Shown here piece by piece: positions 16,101 through 24,750 of a stretch of 64,000 bases of DNA (position 1 is the first letter of the stretch; the number at the start of each line of letters is the position of its first letter). The translations under genes and the position numbers were made by a program. The stretch covers positions 1-64,000 of the forward strand of contig DATDAW010000021.1 in NCBI GenBank assembly GCA_036525185.1, read 5' to 3'. The notes beneath the pieces were generated by a model, which did no database searches, was not told the origin of the DNA, and saw only the letters and a program-made list of their open reading frames with translations. Source of the stretch: DATDAW01 sp036525185 (lineage in GTDB: Bacteria > Verrucomicrobiota > Verrucomicrobiia > Chthoniobacterales > DASVRZ01).

Positions 16101-17357
16101 ATCCAACGCCCTGAGTTCCAGCAACTCGCCGTCGCGTTTCCGCTGAACGGAAAGATCAACCATTAGATCCGTCGGTGGAAGCTTTCCGGCCAGAGCGGTC
16201 AACCGCTTACCCGGGTCGCCATCCTCCAATTCGAGTTCGCCAAGGATTTTCCGGATTTCCTCGCCTGCGAAAACTTTGGCTTGAGGATTTTGGGAAAACC
16301 GGGCTGCAAGGAGGTCTCCAAGAGCCGCGCTTCCCCGGCTGGCAGAAACGACGATCGCTGTGGTACGGCGTATTTCCGTGGGTTTTGCTCGCCGAGCTTT
16401 GGGGAGATTCAGCCGAACCTCAGTCTCGCGCACGGGTTTGGCCGAAGCCGCTTTGTTCTCACTGATCCATGCTTGTGCGCGGGCAGGATCGCCGCCCCGG
16501 TTCCGAAATAGTTTCAAGAGTACGGCATGGCGCCGACGGTTGGCGATGAGAGCGCCCATATCGAGTTGCAGCTGCGGCACCGGATAACTGAGCAACAAGC
16601 GTACAATTTCCAGCCGGTCGCCCGCCGCCGCCTGCATCACCGGAGAAGTAAAAAGGCCTTTGTCCGGCGTCTCCTCTTTTACGGGGTCCGCGCCGGCTTC
16701 GATCATGGCATGCACTACTTCGGTGCTGGATTCGCGGCATGCCGTAAGGAAAGCGCTGAAATCGAAGCTCCATCCGCCGCCAGTGGCGGAAATGCTTTGG
16801 GAAATCAGGTAGCGGACCATGTCCGGGCTATCCGACCGGACGGCCAGTTGCATGGGCGAAAAGTCCGTGGAATGCAGGTCGTCGACCTTAAGTCCGCGCA
16901 ACACCAGCATTTTTACAATCTCCGGCTTGCCGGAAAGAATCGCGTCGGACAGATCGCCCACCACATCCCCATTTGGTCGACGCAGTTTGAACCCTTTGGC
17001 TAGCAACGCTTTGCAAAGTTGCGTCTGACCGCGCTCCGCCGCCAGACCGAACACTGAGCGACGGCATTTGGACGCTTGAATATCCGCGCCCAACTCCATC
17101 AGAGCGAGCACGGCGTCCGTTCGGCGCATCATCGTTGCTAGATGAATCGGGCGCATATCGTCGGCTCCTTCGACGTTCAAATCGGCACCGGCCGCTGCCA
17201 GGCGTTTGATTTCCGCAACGTCACCATCGAACGCCGCCTGCAGGATTAGAAAATCGACCTCTTTCGTCCGGAAATCGAGCTTCGCTTCCGCCCCGAAGAC
17301 GAAAAGGAGGGCCACGCACATGACCAAACAACGGTGTAGGAAGGAGAACGGCAGCAT
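13128..17357 (-). CDS. Giant secreted ankyrin/CsgG-like protein, copy 1
   Basis: The protein has 1,409 residues: signal peptide (about 1-25), ankyrin-like repeats (about 36-295, e.g. AAFDGDVAEIKRLAAAGADLN), then two CsgG/TolB-N-like alpha/beta units at about 332-450 and 464-577 (PVAVLDFRAQFAS ... VFVAEREHLTLRDG ... GFLVQGSFALEESG), a long helical middle (about 585-1080), and a C-terminal part of short beta segments resembling a propeller (LGRIDPVTGKMEIIAS). It starts 9 nt after the stop of its paralogue and is clearly in the same operon. The two copies align over their whole length. No catalytic motif is visible. I infer a periplasmic or surface scaffold. Confidence 0.75.
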   Translation of the reverse strand: MLPFSFLHRCLVMCVALLFVFGAEAKLDFRTKEVDFLILQAAFDGDVAEIKRLAAAGADLNVEGADDMRPIHLATMMRRTDAVLALMELGADIQASKCRRSVFGLAAERGQTQLCKALLAKGFKLRRPNGDVVGDLSDAILSGKPEIVKMLVLRGLKVDDLHSTDFSPMQLAVRSDSPDMVRYLISQSISATGGGWSFDFSAFLTACRESSTEVVHAMIEAGADPVKEETPDKGLFTSPVMQAAAGDRLEIVRLLLSYPVPQLQLDMGALIANRRRHAVLLKLFRNRGGDPARAQAWISENKAASAKPVRETEVRLNLPKARRAKPTEIRRTTAIVVSASRGSAALGDLLAARFSQNPQAKVFAGEEIRKILGELELEDGDPGKRLTALAGKLPPTDLMVDLSVQRKRDGELLELRALDVETGVLVFAEKLPWPLRNLQEWTNGLSDFLLQYYADRRKLASERTPVAVLDFRAQFASEASTRTEKRLAAEVVRQLTRIPSVFVAEREHLTLRDGVLTSVSGDVKRAGFLVQGSFALEESGLKAKISIRSVNGEKTVEVQGGDADQLASRIVLAIVAEAKNPEVNAPKDPQVESEAFLKEAHWFASQQLWNACLSAADASWILGRQTCEVALLRTKARVEVLKEMHGELLNRGGVSGSADWFSGTLQPNWWYVDFEPKEVLLLANAVLTNLREALDPRRFDPETAQAGLSLQPIVREVLTWATATLEAPKRLTREQENMPLMSAIRQQALDITRQLASKNAPPAFAATALRVMPVWGEALAYWSETPQEFLPLYEEFAANWERLRQSSPAGKDELYGQPLEYILLALDHTHESWRSMWWGGGAPSSTQRANWQGLIEPVQAALVTSDDPARRLTAAWLGWRMETVRSKKQELLEEVFRQFATMSAQMSGDARLFSTFQSPFYDRNVMAWDPLRFAQPNFATNVNVTGMGDFGAWPSKEWLEVTYPIVRKLYENGVPTGKKPEYLLPSLRAPQAEEMAGVLLRYADGGIADPVKQEKFKAEVAATMERIKTRYQVTAEAADRPVIVLENPWKDQVRLALARGEELESVEFNSNFVLRNGRVIFCTKLHLKNRGYHRQPNVLFSVEPWTNETKFWRLPDGAEENFLDADVRVSGNLAVVIPAQGYLTGPILVAMDTGRVHGLTDLRLGQLALDTDDQNQAIVAYNTSGRPRGGDRREKRSLGRIDPVTGKMEIIASNRRVPPTNLLDGEEFTISDFAWDAERSRLLVQATRNEGTVINRVRYLAGTRNGSAWNFVVLDDKDLAPQVISRVRARDWKPVFCSVHYEEIVMGKGNAYFAKNRWIDLDCPIRKVRRKKDTPPMALAFDVLDAPELDEAFKGASDTEFPSVLRIQTMTALGCVIAPVGPNERVEKFWFVPMERIEAYVRAGNHIRK

Positions 17358-17366
17358 GTACTCGCG

Positions 17367-20300
17367 TTATTTCGAAACGCTTCTGATGTGATTCCCAGCC
17401 CGGATATAGGCTTCGATTTTTTCCATCGGGACGAACCAGAACCGTTCATCCTGGCCCGGCGCCCCACTCGGCCAGGCGGTGTCGAGGAACACTCCCATTT
17501 CATCGATGGCGGCGATGCCGACCACAGGAAACCCCTCCGCGCCGGTCGCCTGTCGGGCAATTTCCCTGTCGATCTCTTGTGCACCGACGACGTCGAACGC
17601 GAGCGTCATTTTTGTGGCTTCTTTCTTTCGTTTCGCGTCGCGAATCTCGTATTCGCAATCGATCCAGCGGTCCTTCGCAAAAACCGCTTTGGGTTTTCCA
17701 ACGAAGTTTCCGAGCTGGAGACCGCCGATTACAGGCTTCCATTCCCGGGGGCGGCTTTGCTGGACGAATTTGCCAGCCGGATCACTGTCATCGAGCAAAA
17801 CGAAATTCCAGTTTTCACCGGCGCGGATACCGGCGAAATAACGTTGCCGATTCCTGATTTCGCCTTCGGGATGAGTCGCGGTTACGAGCAACCGGGAATG
17901 TTCGCGATCCCAGGCAAAGAAGGAAATCCTGACCTCTTCGCCGTCCAGAACGTTCGCCGCAGGCTTGCGGCGGCTGCTGGCGACGACTTCAAATTTGCCT
18001 GTGTCGAGATCGAGCCTCCCAAGCGATGCTTTTTCCAGAGCGGAACCCTGAGTCGCGCCACTCGTGTTGTAGGCGAAAATCGCTCCGTTTCGATCGTCCG
18101 TGGCAAAGTATTGCTCAGCCAGATTCAAGTCCGGCAAAGTGAAAACTTTCCCGGTCTCCGGCACGACCACGACAGGTCCCACCCCTTCGCCACGCCTGGG
18201 AGCGACACAAATCGCGTTGCCGAACGTTAGAACATCGGCGCGTCGGAACGTGTCTTTCGGCCCATCGGGCAGGCGCCAATATTTCGTGTCGTTGGTCCGC
18301 GGATCGACCGAAAACAGGACGTTTGGCTGCTTTTTGTAGTCGTGATTCTGAAGTCGCAGTTTTGCGCAGAAAAAAACGCGTCCGTTGCTGACCGCAAAAT
18401 TGCTGTTAAAATCGGCCCGCTTGAGTTCTTCGCCTGGAGCAAGCGCGACGAGAACCTGTTCGCACCAAGGATTTTCTAGAACAATCGCCGGACGATCCTG
18501 CTCGTCCATGGGTCCCCGAATATCCTTAAGAACCCTGGCGAGTCCGGCTTTGAATTCTTCGCGCACCTTCGGATCAGCAATCCCATCCGCGTATCGTGCG
18601 GCTACCTGCGCCATTTCTTCCGCCCAACGACCCCGCAGGCTCCAAAACAGCAAATCGACGTCCAGCACGGGCACTGCCTTTTCATAGCCTTTGCGATAAA
18701 TCGGGATCAGTACATCGATCAATTCCTTCGGCCACCAAGCGCGTATGCCAGGTACTGGAAACCTGACAGTGAAGTTTGGTTCGGCCTCGGAGAACGTTGG
18801 AGGGTAACCATCCGGATCAAAAAATCGTTCGTAAAAGGATCGGCAAAGGCGCGGATCTGCCACCATGGCATCGGCGGCGGCCTGAAATTTCTGGAAGCAT
18901 TGTTCGACTAGCTTCTGTTTTTTTACCCGAATCGGTTCCGTCATCCACATCAGCCACGCCGCCGTGAGCCGCCTCGCGGGATCATCTGAGGCGGCGAATT
19001 GCGCCTGCGCCGGCTCGATAAAACCCACCCAACTAGTGCGTTCCCCGCTCCCCCGGGAATCGCCACTCCATATGGCGTTCCGGTGCCTGTGATTGGCCGG
19101 TTCGAGAGCCGTCAAAACGAACTCCAAAGGATGCCTGAACCGCAACGGCAGTTCCGCCGGGTATCGGCTCTGCAAGCGGTCCCACACGGCCGCGAACTCC
19201 TCATAGTGGGGGAGAAACTTGTCGGGCGATTCGCTCCAGTATGCCAGACATTCGCCCCAAACGGGCATGGCCGCAGCAGCAGGCGCCGCCAAGTGAGCCG
19301 GTGCATTCTCGGAAGTTATCTGGCGGACAATGTCCAGACACTGTGCGCGGATGGCGCTCATGAGATAGAGATTCTCCTGCTCCCGCGTAATGCTTTTTGG
19401 CGTTTCCAGCGTCGCGGTTGCCCATGTCAGCACTTCGGCAACAGGCATTCCAAACCCGGAGTTGCGGACTACATCGGCGTCGAAACGACCGGGCACCAAC
19501 GCTTCCCGCAAGTCCGCAAGCAGCGCGTTTGCCACGCATAGAATTTCGTTGAGTTCGAAATCGGCCTGTGGCCAGTTGGGTTGCGCGATGTTTGCAATCC
19601 AATCGAAATTGTCGCTTCCCATCCGGAGCTCACGATGCATCTCCTTCAACAACTCCAGCCGGGCTTTAGTGCGAAGCAGCGCCACTTCACACGTTTTCAA
19701 CCCAAGAATCCATCCTGAGTCCGCCGCGGACAGACAGGCTTTCCAGAGTTGCTGCGAAGCGGCCCAGCGCGCTTCCTTGAGAAAAGCCTCGCGTTCGACT
19801 TGCGGGTCGCTCCAGGTCCCGGCGTCCGGATTTTGTGCTTCGGCGACGATAGCAAGGGTGATTCCAGTAGCGAGCTGATCGAGGTCGTTTCCCTGAATCT
19901 CCACCGTTTTTTCGCCTTTAGCCGACTGAATCGCTATCTTTGCCTTCAAACCCGATACCTCCGACGAAAACGATCCCTGCGCGAGAAAACCGGCCCGTCT
20001 AACGTCGCCGAAAGCGGTCTTCAGAGCGGCGTCTCGAAGCGAAAGTTGCTCACGTTCGGCGACCAATATGGACGGTATCCGCGACAGTTGCTGGATCACC
20101 TCGGAGGCGAGTCTTTTCTCCGTCTTCTTCGACTCCTCCGACGCAATTTGTGCGCGAAAGTCCAGCACAACTACGGGAGTCCGTCCCTCTGCAGCTTTGC
20201 GCCGGTCCGCTTGGTAATCGATAAGATAATTGCCAAGTCTATCAGCCCATTCCTTGAGATTTTTCAGTGGCCACGGGACTTTCTCGGTGAAAACGAGAAT

Positions 20301-21605
20301 GCCTGTTTCCACGTCCAATGCCCTGATTTCCAGCGCCTTGCCCTCGCCATGCTTCCGCACGGTAAGATCGAGCATCAGATCTACTGGCGGCAATCTTCCG
20401 GCCAGGGCGGTAAGGCGTTCGCCCGGTTCGCCATCCTGCAATTCCAGTTCGCCAAGGATTTTCCGGATGTCGTTACCCGCAAAAACCTCGGTATCTGGTG
20501 CTTGGGAAAACCTCGCGGCAAGGAGGTCTCCGAGCGTAACGCTTTCCCCGCTAGCCGAGACAACGATTTTCGGGCCACTGTGTTCCTTGTCCGCTTCAGA
20601 TTTGCGAAGTTTCGGGAGATCTAGGCGCGTCTCGATTTCTTGGGTTGGCTGCAGCGGTTTGCCCTTGGCGGCCCATTCATCCATTTGAGCCTGTCCGCGC
20701 TTCGAATCGCCACCCCGGTCGCGGAACAGCTTCAGGATTGGCGCGTTACGTCGCTGATCGGCAATGAATGCGCCCATATCGAGTTGCCGTTGCGGCACGG
20801 TAAACCCGAGCAACAAATGCACCGTTTCCAATTTGTCGGCCGCCGCCGCGCGCATCACCGGACCGGCAAACTGGGCGGTTGCAAATGTCTGCTCCATTAC
20901 AGGGTTCGCGCCGCATTCGATCATGGCGTGCACGACTTCCGGGCTGGATTCGAAGCAGGCCATCATGAAATCGTCGTAATGATATGCCGTCCCGCCGCCA
21001 TCCAAGGGAACACCCTTGCCAGCCAGATAACGAATCATTTCCGGACTGCCTGATTGCGCGGCCAACCGCATGGCGCTCGTTTCCGTGCCGTTCAACGCGT
21101 CGATCATTCGCAGTTCGTCGGCGGCGAATCCGTGGAAAAGCACCATGTCGACGATCTCCGGTTTGCCAGAAAGTATCGCCCGGCCGATATCCCGCACAGC
21201 GCGTCCATCCGAGTCGTGCAACTTGAACCCTCGGGCGAGCAACGTCCGGCAAAGCTCCGTCTGCCCGCGCTCCGCAGCGAGACCGAACACGGAGTAAGAT
21301 CCTGCAGGCGTCTGGAAATCGGCACCCAAATCCATGAGAGCGCGCACCGCATCATTTCGCCGCATTGCCGCCGCCAGATAAATCGGGCGGAATTTCGTGT
21401 TGGCAACCTCCACGTTCACATTCGCGCCGGCCGCCACCAGGCGTTTAATCTCACCGACGTCTCCGTCAAAGGCCGCTTGAAAAAGCTGAAAATCGACCGC
21501 CTTCAGTTTCGAATCGACCTGCGCTTTCGATACGCAAAGCGACAAAATCAGAAAGCATACGACCAAGCGCCACCGTCGGGCAGAGGACACACCAGTGCGC
21601 AACAT
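17367..21605 (-). CDS. Giant secreted ankyrin/CsgG-like protein, copy 2
   Basis: The protein has 1,412 residues and the same order of parts as its downstream neighbour: signal peptide (about 1-28, ending VSKAQ), ankyrin-like repeats (to about 300), two CsgG/TolB-N-like units (second one begins PVVVLDFRAQIASEE), helical middle and beta-rich C-terminus with LGRLDLDTGKFEVVAS. It is first in the operon, with 212 nt to gcvP upstream that hold a palindrome and promoter-like sequence. Ankyrin repeats bind proteins; the CsgG-like units suggest interaction with the outer membrane or with the CsgG-like protein at 12160. Tandem duplication and divergence hint at paralogues with different partners. Confidence 0.75.
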   Translation of the reverse strand: MLRTGVSSARRWRLVVCFLILSLCVSKAQVDSKLKAVDFQLFQAAFDGDVGEIKRLVAAGANVNVEVANTKFRPIYLAAAMRRNDAVRALMDLGADFQTPAGSYSVFGLAAERGQTELCRTLLARGFKLHDSDGRAVRDIGRAILSGKPEIVDMVLFHGFAADELRMIDALNGTETSAMRLAAQSGSPEMIRYLAGKGVPLDGGGTAYHYDDFMMACFESSPEVVHAMIECGANPVMEQTFATAQFAGPVMRAAAADKLETVHLLLGFTVPQRQLDMGAFIADQRRNAPILKLFRDRGGDSKRGQAQMDEWAAKGKPLQPTQEIETRLDLPKLRKSEADKEHSGPKIVVSASGESVTLGDLLAARFSQAPDTEVFAGNDIRKILGELELQDGEPGERLTALAGRLPPVDLMLDLTVRKHGEGKALEIRALDVETGILVFTEKVPWPLKNLKEWADRLGNYLIDYQADRRKAAEGRTPVVVLDFRAQIASEESKKTEKRLASEVIQQLSRIPSILVAEREQLSLRDAALKTAFGDVRRAGFLAQGSFSSEVSGLKAKIAIQSAKGEKTVEIQGNDLDQLATGITLAIVAEAQNPDAGTWSDPQVEREAFLKEARWAASQQLWKACLSAADSGWILGLKTCEVALLRTKARLELLKEMHRELRMGSDNFDWIANIAQPNWPQADFELNEILCVANALLADLREALVPGRFDADVVRNSGFGMPVAEVLTWATATLETPKSITREQENLYLMSAIRAQCLDIVRQITSENAPAHLAAPAAAAMPVWGECLAYWSESPDKFLPHYEEFAAVWDRLQSRYPAELPLRFRHPLEFVLTALEPANHRHRNAIWSGDSRGSGERTSWVGFIEPAQAQFAASDDPARRLTAAWLMWMTEPIRVKKQKLVEQCFQKFQAAADAMVADPRLCRSFYERFFDPDGYPPTFSEAEPNFTVRFPVPGIRAWWPKELIDVLIPIYRKGYEKAVPVLDVDLLFWSLRGRWAEEMAQVAARYADGIADPKVREEFKAGLARVLKDIRGPMDEQDRPAIVLENPWCEQVLVALAPGEELKRADFNSNFAVSNGRVFFCAKLRLQNHDYKKQPNVLFSVDPRTNDTKYWRLPDGPKDTFRRADVLTFGNAICVAPRRGEGVGPVVVVPETGKVFTLPDLNLAEQYFATDDRNGAIFAYNTSGATQGSALEKASLGRLDLDTGKFEVVASSRRKPAANVLDGEEVRISFFAWDREHSRLLVTATHPEGEIRNRQRYFAGIRAGENWNFVLLDDSDPAGKFVQQSRPREWKPVIGGLQLGNFVGKPKAVFAKDRWIDCEYEIRDAKRKKEATKMTLAFDVVGAQEIDREIARQATGAEGFPVVGIAAIDEMGVFLDTAWPSGAPGQDERFWFVPMEKIEAYIRAGNHIRSVSK

Positions 21606-21705
21606 AATGCCAGGTTGACTAACTCTTCAGAAGGGGCCGGAAGCAAATGTGCGCCGACCAAGTCCAAGCCAAACATCCAAAAACAGAGAACAACATGAAC
21701 GCTAG

Positions 21706-21719
21706 TTTCTTATAAGAAA
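21706..21719. promoter_or_regulatory. AT-rich palindrome upstream of the ankyrin operon
   Basis: TTTCTTATAAGAAA is a perfect palindrome, nearly extended by flanking GCTA/AGC. It lies about 100 nt before the ankyrin operon start and about 100 nt after the gcvP stop. On the minus strand it contains TATAAG with TTGTCA 14 nt upstream, a promoter-like pair with a short spacer. Operator, promoter and terminator of gcvP are all possible. Confidence 0.35.
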
Positions 21720-21780
21720 TAGCTGTTTTGACAAGCGCGTTCTCTAAATTATGAAGCGCCAAGCCGGAAGCCTGCGCTAC

Positions 21781-21815
21781 GGCCTTCTACCTTCTGCCTT
21801 CGGCCTTCCGCCTTT
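21781..21815. repeat. Heptamer-phased tract at the end of gcvP
   Basis: GGCCTTC, TACCTTC, TGCCTTC, GGCCTTC and CGCCTTT are in exact 7-nt phase and end three bases before the gcvP stop codon (21818-21820, minus strand). Confidence 0.65.
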
Positions 21816-21817
21816 GC

Positions 21818-24667
21818 TTAATAGGCTTCCATCGGAAGGCAGGAACAGACGAGATTCCGGTCTCCGTAGACGTTGTCGATTCGACCGACCGCCGGCCAGA
21901 ACTTATGGGCACGGGTCCACGGAGCGGGATAGGCAGCCTGTTCGCGGGAATACGGACGATCCCATTTATCAGAAAGAAGAGCCTGCGCCGTATGTGGGGC
22001 CTTTTTCAAGACGTTGATTTTGCGATCTGCTTCGCCCTTTTCGATGGCTTTAATTTCGCCATGGATGGCAATCATGGCGTCGCAGAAACGGTCGAGCTCC
22101 GCTTTTGACTCGGACTCGGTCGGCTCGACCATGAGTGTTCCAGGTACGGGCCAGGACATGGTCGGCGCGTGGAAACCGTAGTCCATGAGGCGTTTGGCGA
22201 TGTCCTCGACTTCGACGCCGGCAGTTGCCTTGAAGCCGCGCGTATCGAGGATGCATTCGTGGGCGACAAGACCGTTCTTGCCTTTGTAAAGCACTGGAAA
22301 ATAAGACTCCAGCCGGCGAGCGATGTAGTTGGCGTTCAGGATGGCGATCTCCGTGGCAAGTTTCAGACCGTCGGCACCCATCATCCGGATGTACATCCAC
22401 GATATCACGTCGATGCTGGAGCTGCCCCATGGCGCGGCGCTCACGGCACCTTTCGTTCCGAGCACAGGATGGCCCGGAAGGAACGGCTTGAGATGTTCCG
22501 CAACGCCGATCGGACCAACGCCCGGGCCGCCGCCGCCATGCGGGATGCAGAAGGTTTTGTGCAGGTTAAGATGACAGACATCGGCGCCGATATCACCCGG
22601 ACGGCACAGGCCAACCTGTGCGTTCATATTCGCGCCATCCATATAAACCTGGCCGCCGTTGGCGTGAATGATATCGCAAATTTCCCGAATGGTTTCTTCA
22701 AAAACGCCGTGTGTGGACGGGTACGTGATCATCAACGCCGCAAGGTCGTTTGCGTGCGCAGCGGCTTTGGCGCGAAGATCATCCACGTTGATATTTCCGG
22801 CGTCATCACAGGCGACAGGCACGATTTTGAATCCCGCCATCGCGGCGCTTGCTGGGTTGGTTCCGTGCGCGGAAGTCGGTATGAGACAGACACTTCGATG
22901 GGATTGCGCCTGTGAAGCGTGATACCCGCGGATGGCCAGCAATCCCGCGTATTCACCCTGAGCCCCGGAATTTGGCTGAAGCGAGACGGCGGCAAAACCT
23001 GTGATTTCCTGGAGCCAGTTTTCCAGCTGAGCAAACATTTCGAGGTAACCTTGCACCTGATCGAGCGGGGCAAACGGATGCAGCTTTCCGAATTCCGGCC
23101 ATGTGACTGGAAACATTTCCGCCGTAGCATTGAGTTTCATCGTGCACGACCCGAGCGGGATCATCGACGTCGTAAGCGATAGATCTCGATTTTCGAGCCG
23201 TTTTAGGTAACGCAGGAGCTCGGTTTCAGAGTGGTGAGTATTGAAGACGGAAGCTTTGAGAAACTCGGACGTGCGTAGAAGCGACTCCGGTAGGCCGTCA
23301 CCGGCGAGGGTGGCACCCGTCTTCTGAATTCCGAACAAGCCGAGCAGAGTTGTGACGTCGGCAGCGGTCGTCGTCTCATCCAGCGAAATCCCGAGTGTGC
23401 CATCGCCAAAATCGCGGAGGTTGATCTGCTTCGACACGGCGATTTTGAGGACGAGACCCGCGTCGACCGGAGCGAGTCGCAGCGTGTCGAAATAGCTGGT
23501 ATTTAGGATCTTAACTCCGCCCTGGCGCAGACCGACGGCCAGCACGTCCGTGAGCTGATTCACGCGCGTGGCGATGGCCTTTAATCCTGCCGGCCCGTGA
23601 TAAACCGCATACGTCGAAGCGATCACCGCAAGCAAAACCTGCGCGGTGCAGATGTTGCTCGTGGCTTTGTCGCGCCGGATGTGCTGCTCACGGGTTTGGA
23701 GCGAGAGACGCATCGCCGGGTTGCCTTCCGAATCCACCGAAACGCCGATGAGCCGTCCGGGCATGGAGCGTTTGTAGGCGTCGCGCGTCGCCATATAACC
23801 CGCGTGCGGACCACCGAAACCGAGTGGAACTCCGAAGCGCTGTGAACTGCCGACCGCAACATCCGCACCGAATTCCCCAGGTGCCTTTAGCAACGTAAGA
23901 GCCAGCAAATCCGCCGCAACGATCACCAGTGCGCCCGCTCCATGAGCTTTTTCGGTGAAGGCGGCATAGTCAAAAATCGAGCCGTCTGTGGCTGGGTATT
24001 GCACGAGCACGGCGAAGGGTTTCACCGCGAACTCGAATGTCGCATGATTTCCCACAAGCACCTCGACATCCAGCGGTTGCGCACGTGTCTTCACAAGCGC
24101 AATGGTTTGCGGGTGACACAATTCAGAGACGAAAATGACGTCCGCGGTTCCGGGCTTGCGGACCGAAAGCGTGAGATGCATCGCTTCCGCCGCGGCGGTC
24201 GCCTCGTCGAGCAAAGACGCATTCGCGATTTCCAGCGCGGTCAGATCCATGATCATCGTCTGGAAATTCAGCAGCGCCTCCATTCGCCCCTGCGAGATCT
24301 CCGCCTGATATGGAGTGTAGGCCGTATACCAACCGGGATTTTCCAGAATGTTTCGCTGAATGACCGGTGGTGTTAGTGTGTCTGAATAGCCGGTGCCGAT
24401 ATAATTTTTGAAGACTTTGTTTTTCGCCGCGATCTCCCTCAACTCAGCCAGCGCAGCCGATTCGCCGAAAGCCTCCGGCAAATCCAACGGACGCCGCAAC
24501 CGAATACCTTCGGGCACCGCAGCATTGACCAGCGCATCCAAATTTTCCGCGCCGACGAGATCCAGCATCGCCGTCTGTTCCGCTGTGTCCGGGCCGATAT
24601 GCCTTCGCGCAAAAGTATCCAGCGGCCTCAAGGAAACAGACGATTCGATACTGGCAAGTTCGTGCAT
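21818..24667 (-). CDS. gcvP: Glycine dehydrogenase (decarboxylating), P protein
   Basis: The protein has 949 residues, the length of single-chain GcvP. It decarboxylates glycine with PLP and passes the aminomethyl group to the lipoyl H protein. The PLP lysine is K704 in HLNLHKTFCIPHGGGGPG, next to the glycine-rich loop; the N-terminal half opens with RHIGP and contains SLQTREQHIRR. The other cleavage-system genes (gcvT, gcvH) are not in the window, so gcvP is separated from them here. The 83-nt gap to the divergent gene is too short for a glycine riboswitch and shows none. Confidence 0.97.
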   Translation of the reverse strand: MHELASIESSVSLRPLDTFARRHIGPDTAEQTAMLDLVGAENLDALVNAAVPEGIRLRRPLDLPEAFGESAALAELREIAAKNKVFKNYIGTGYSDTLTPPVIQRNILENPGWYTAYTPYQAEISQGRMEALLNFQTMIMDLTALEIANASLLDEATAAAEAMHLTLSVRKPGTADVIFVSELCHPQTIALVKTRAQPLDVEVLVGNHATFEFAVKPFAVLVQYPATDGSIFDYAAFTEKAHGAGALVIVAADLLALTLLKAPGEFGADVAVGSSQRFGVPLGFGGPHAGYMATRDAYKRSMPGRLIGVSVDSEGNPAMRLSLQTREQHIRRDKATSNICTAQVLLAVIASTYAVYHGPAGLKAIATRVNQLTDVLAVGLRQGGVKILNTSYFDTLRLAPVDAGLVLKIAVSKQINLRDFGDGTLGISLDETTTAADVTTLLGLFGIQKTGATLAGDGLPESLLRTSEFLKASVFNTHHSETELLRYLKRLENRDLSLTTSMIPLGSCTMKLNATAEMFPVTWPEFGKLHPFAPLDQVQGYLEMFAQLENWLQEITGFAAVSLQPNSGAQGEYAGLLAIRGYHASQAQSHRSVCLIPTSAHGTNPASAAMAGFKIVPVACDDAGNINVDDLRAKAAAHANDLAALMITYPSTHGVFEETIREICDIIHANGGQVYMDGANMNAQVGLCRPGDIGADVCHLNLHKTFCIPHGGGGPGVGPIGVAEHLKPFLPGHPVLGTKGAVSAAPWGSSSIDVISWMYIRMMGADGLKLATEIAILNANYIARRLESYFPVLYKGKNGLVAHECILDTRGFKATAGVEVEDIAKRLMDYGFHAPTMSWPVPGTLMVEPTESESKAELDRFCDAMIAIHGEIKAIEKGEADRKINVLKKAPHTAQALLSDKWDRPYSREQAAYPAPWTRAHKFWPAVGRIDNVYGDRNLVCSCLPMEAY

Positions 24668-24750
24668 CGACTGATCGTATGAACCCGCTCCGACAAATCA
24701 ACGGAAAGTAAAGACCCGCTAAGAAATTCCCCTCTTCCCACGTTCTTCGT

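Noticed and set aside
24668..24750. Glycine riboswitch before gcvP
   Set aside because: The divergent spacer has only 83 bases and shows no tandem glycine-aptamer-like structure.
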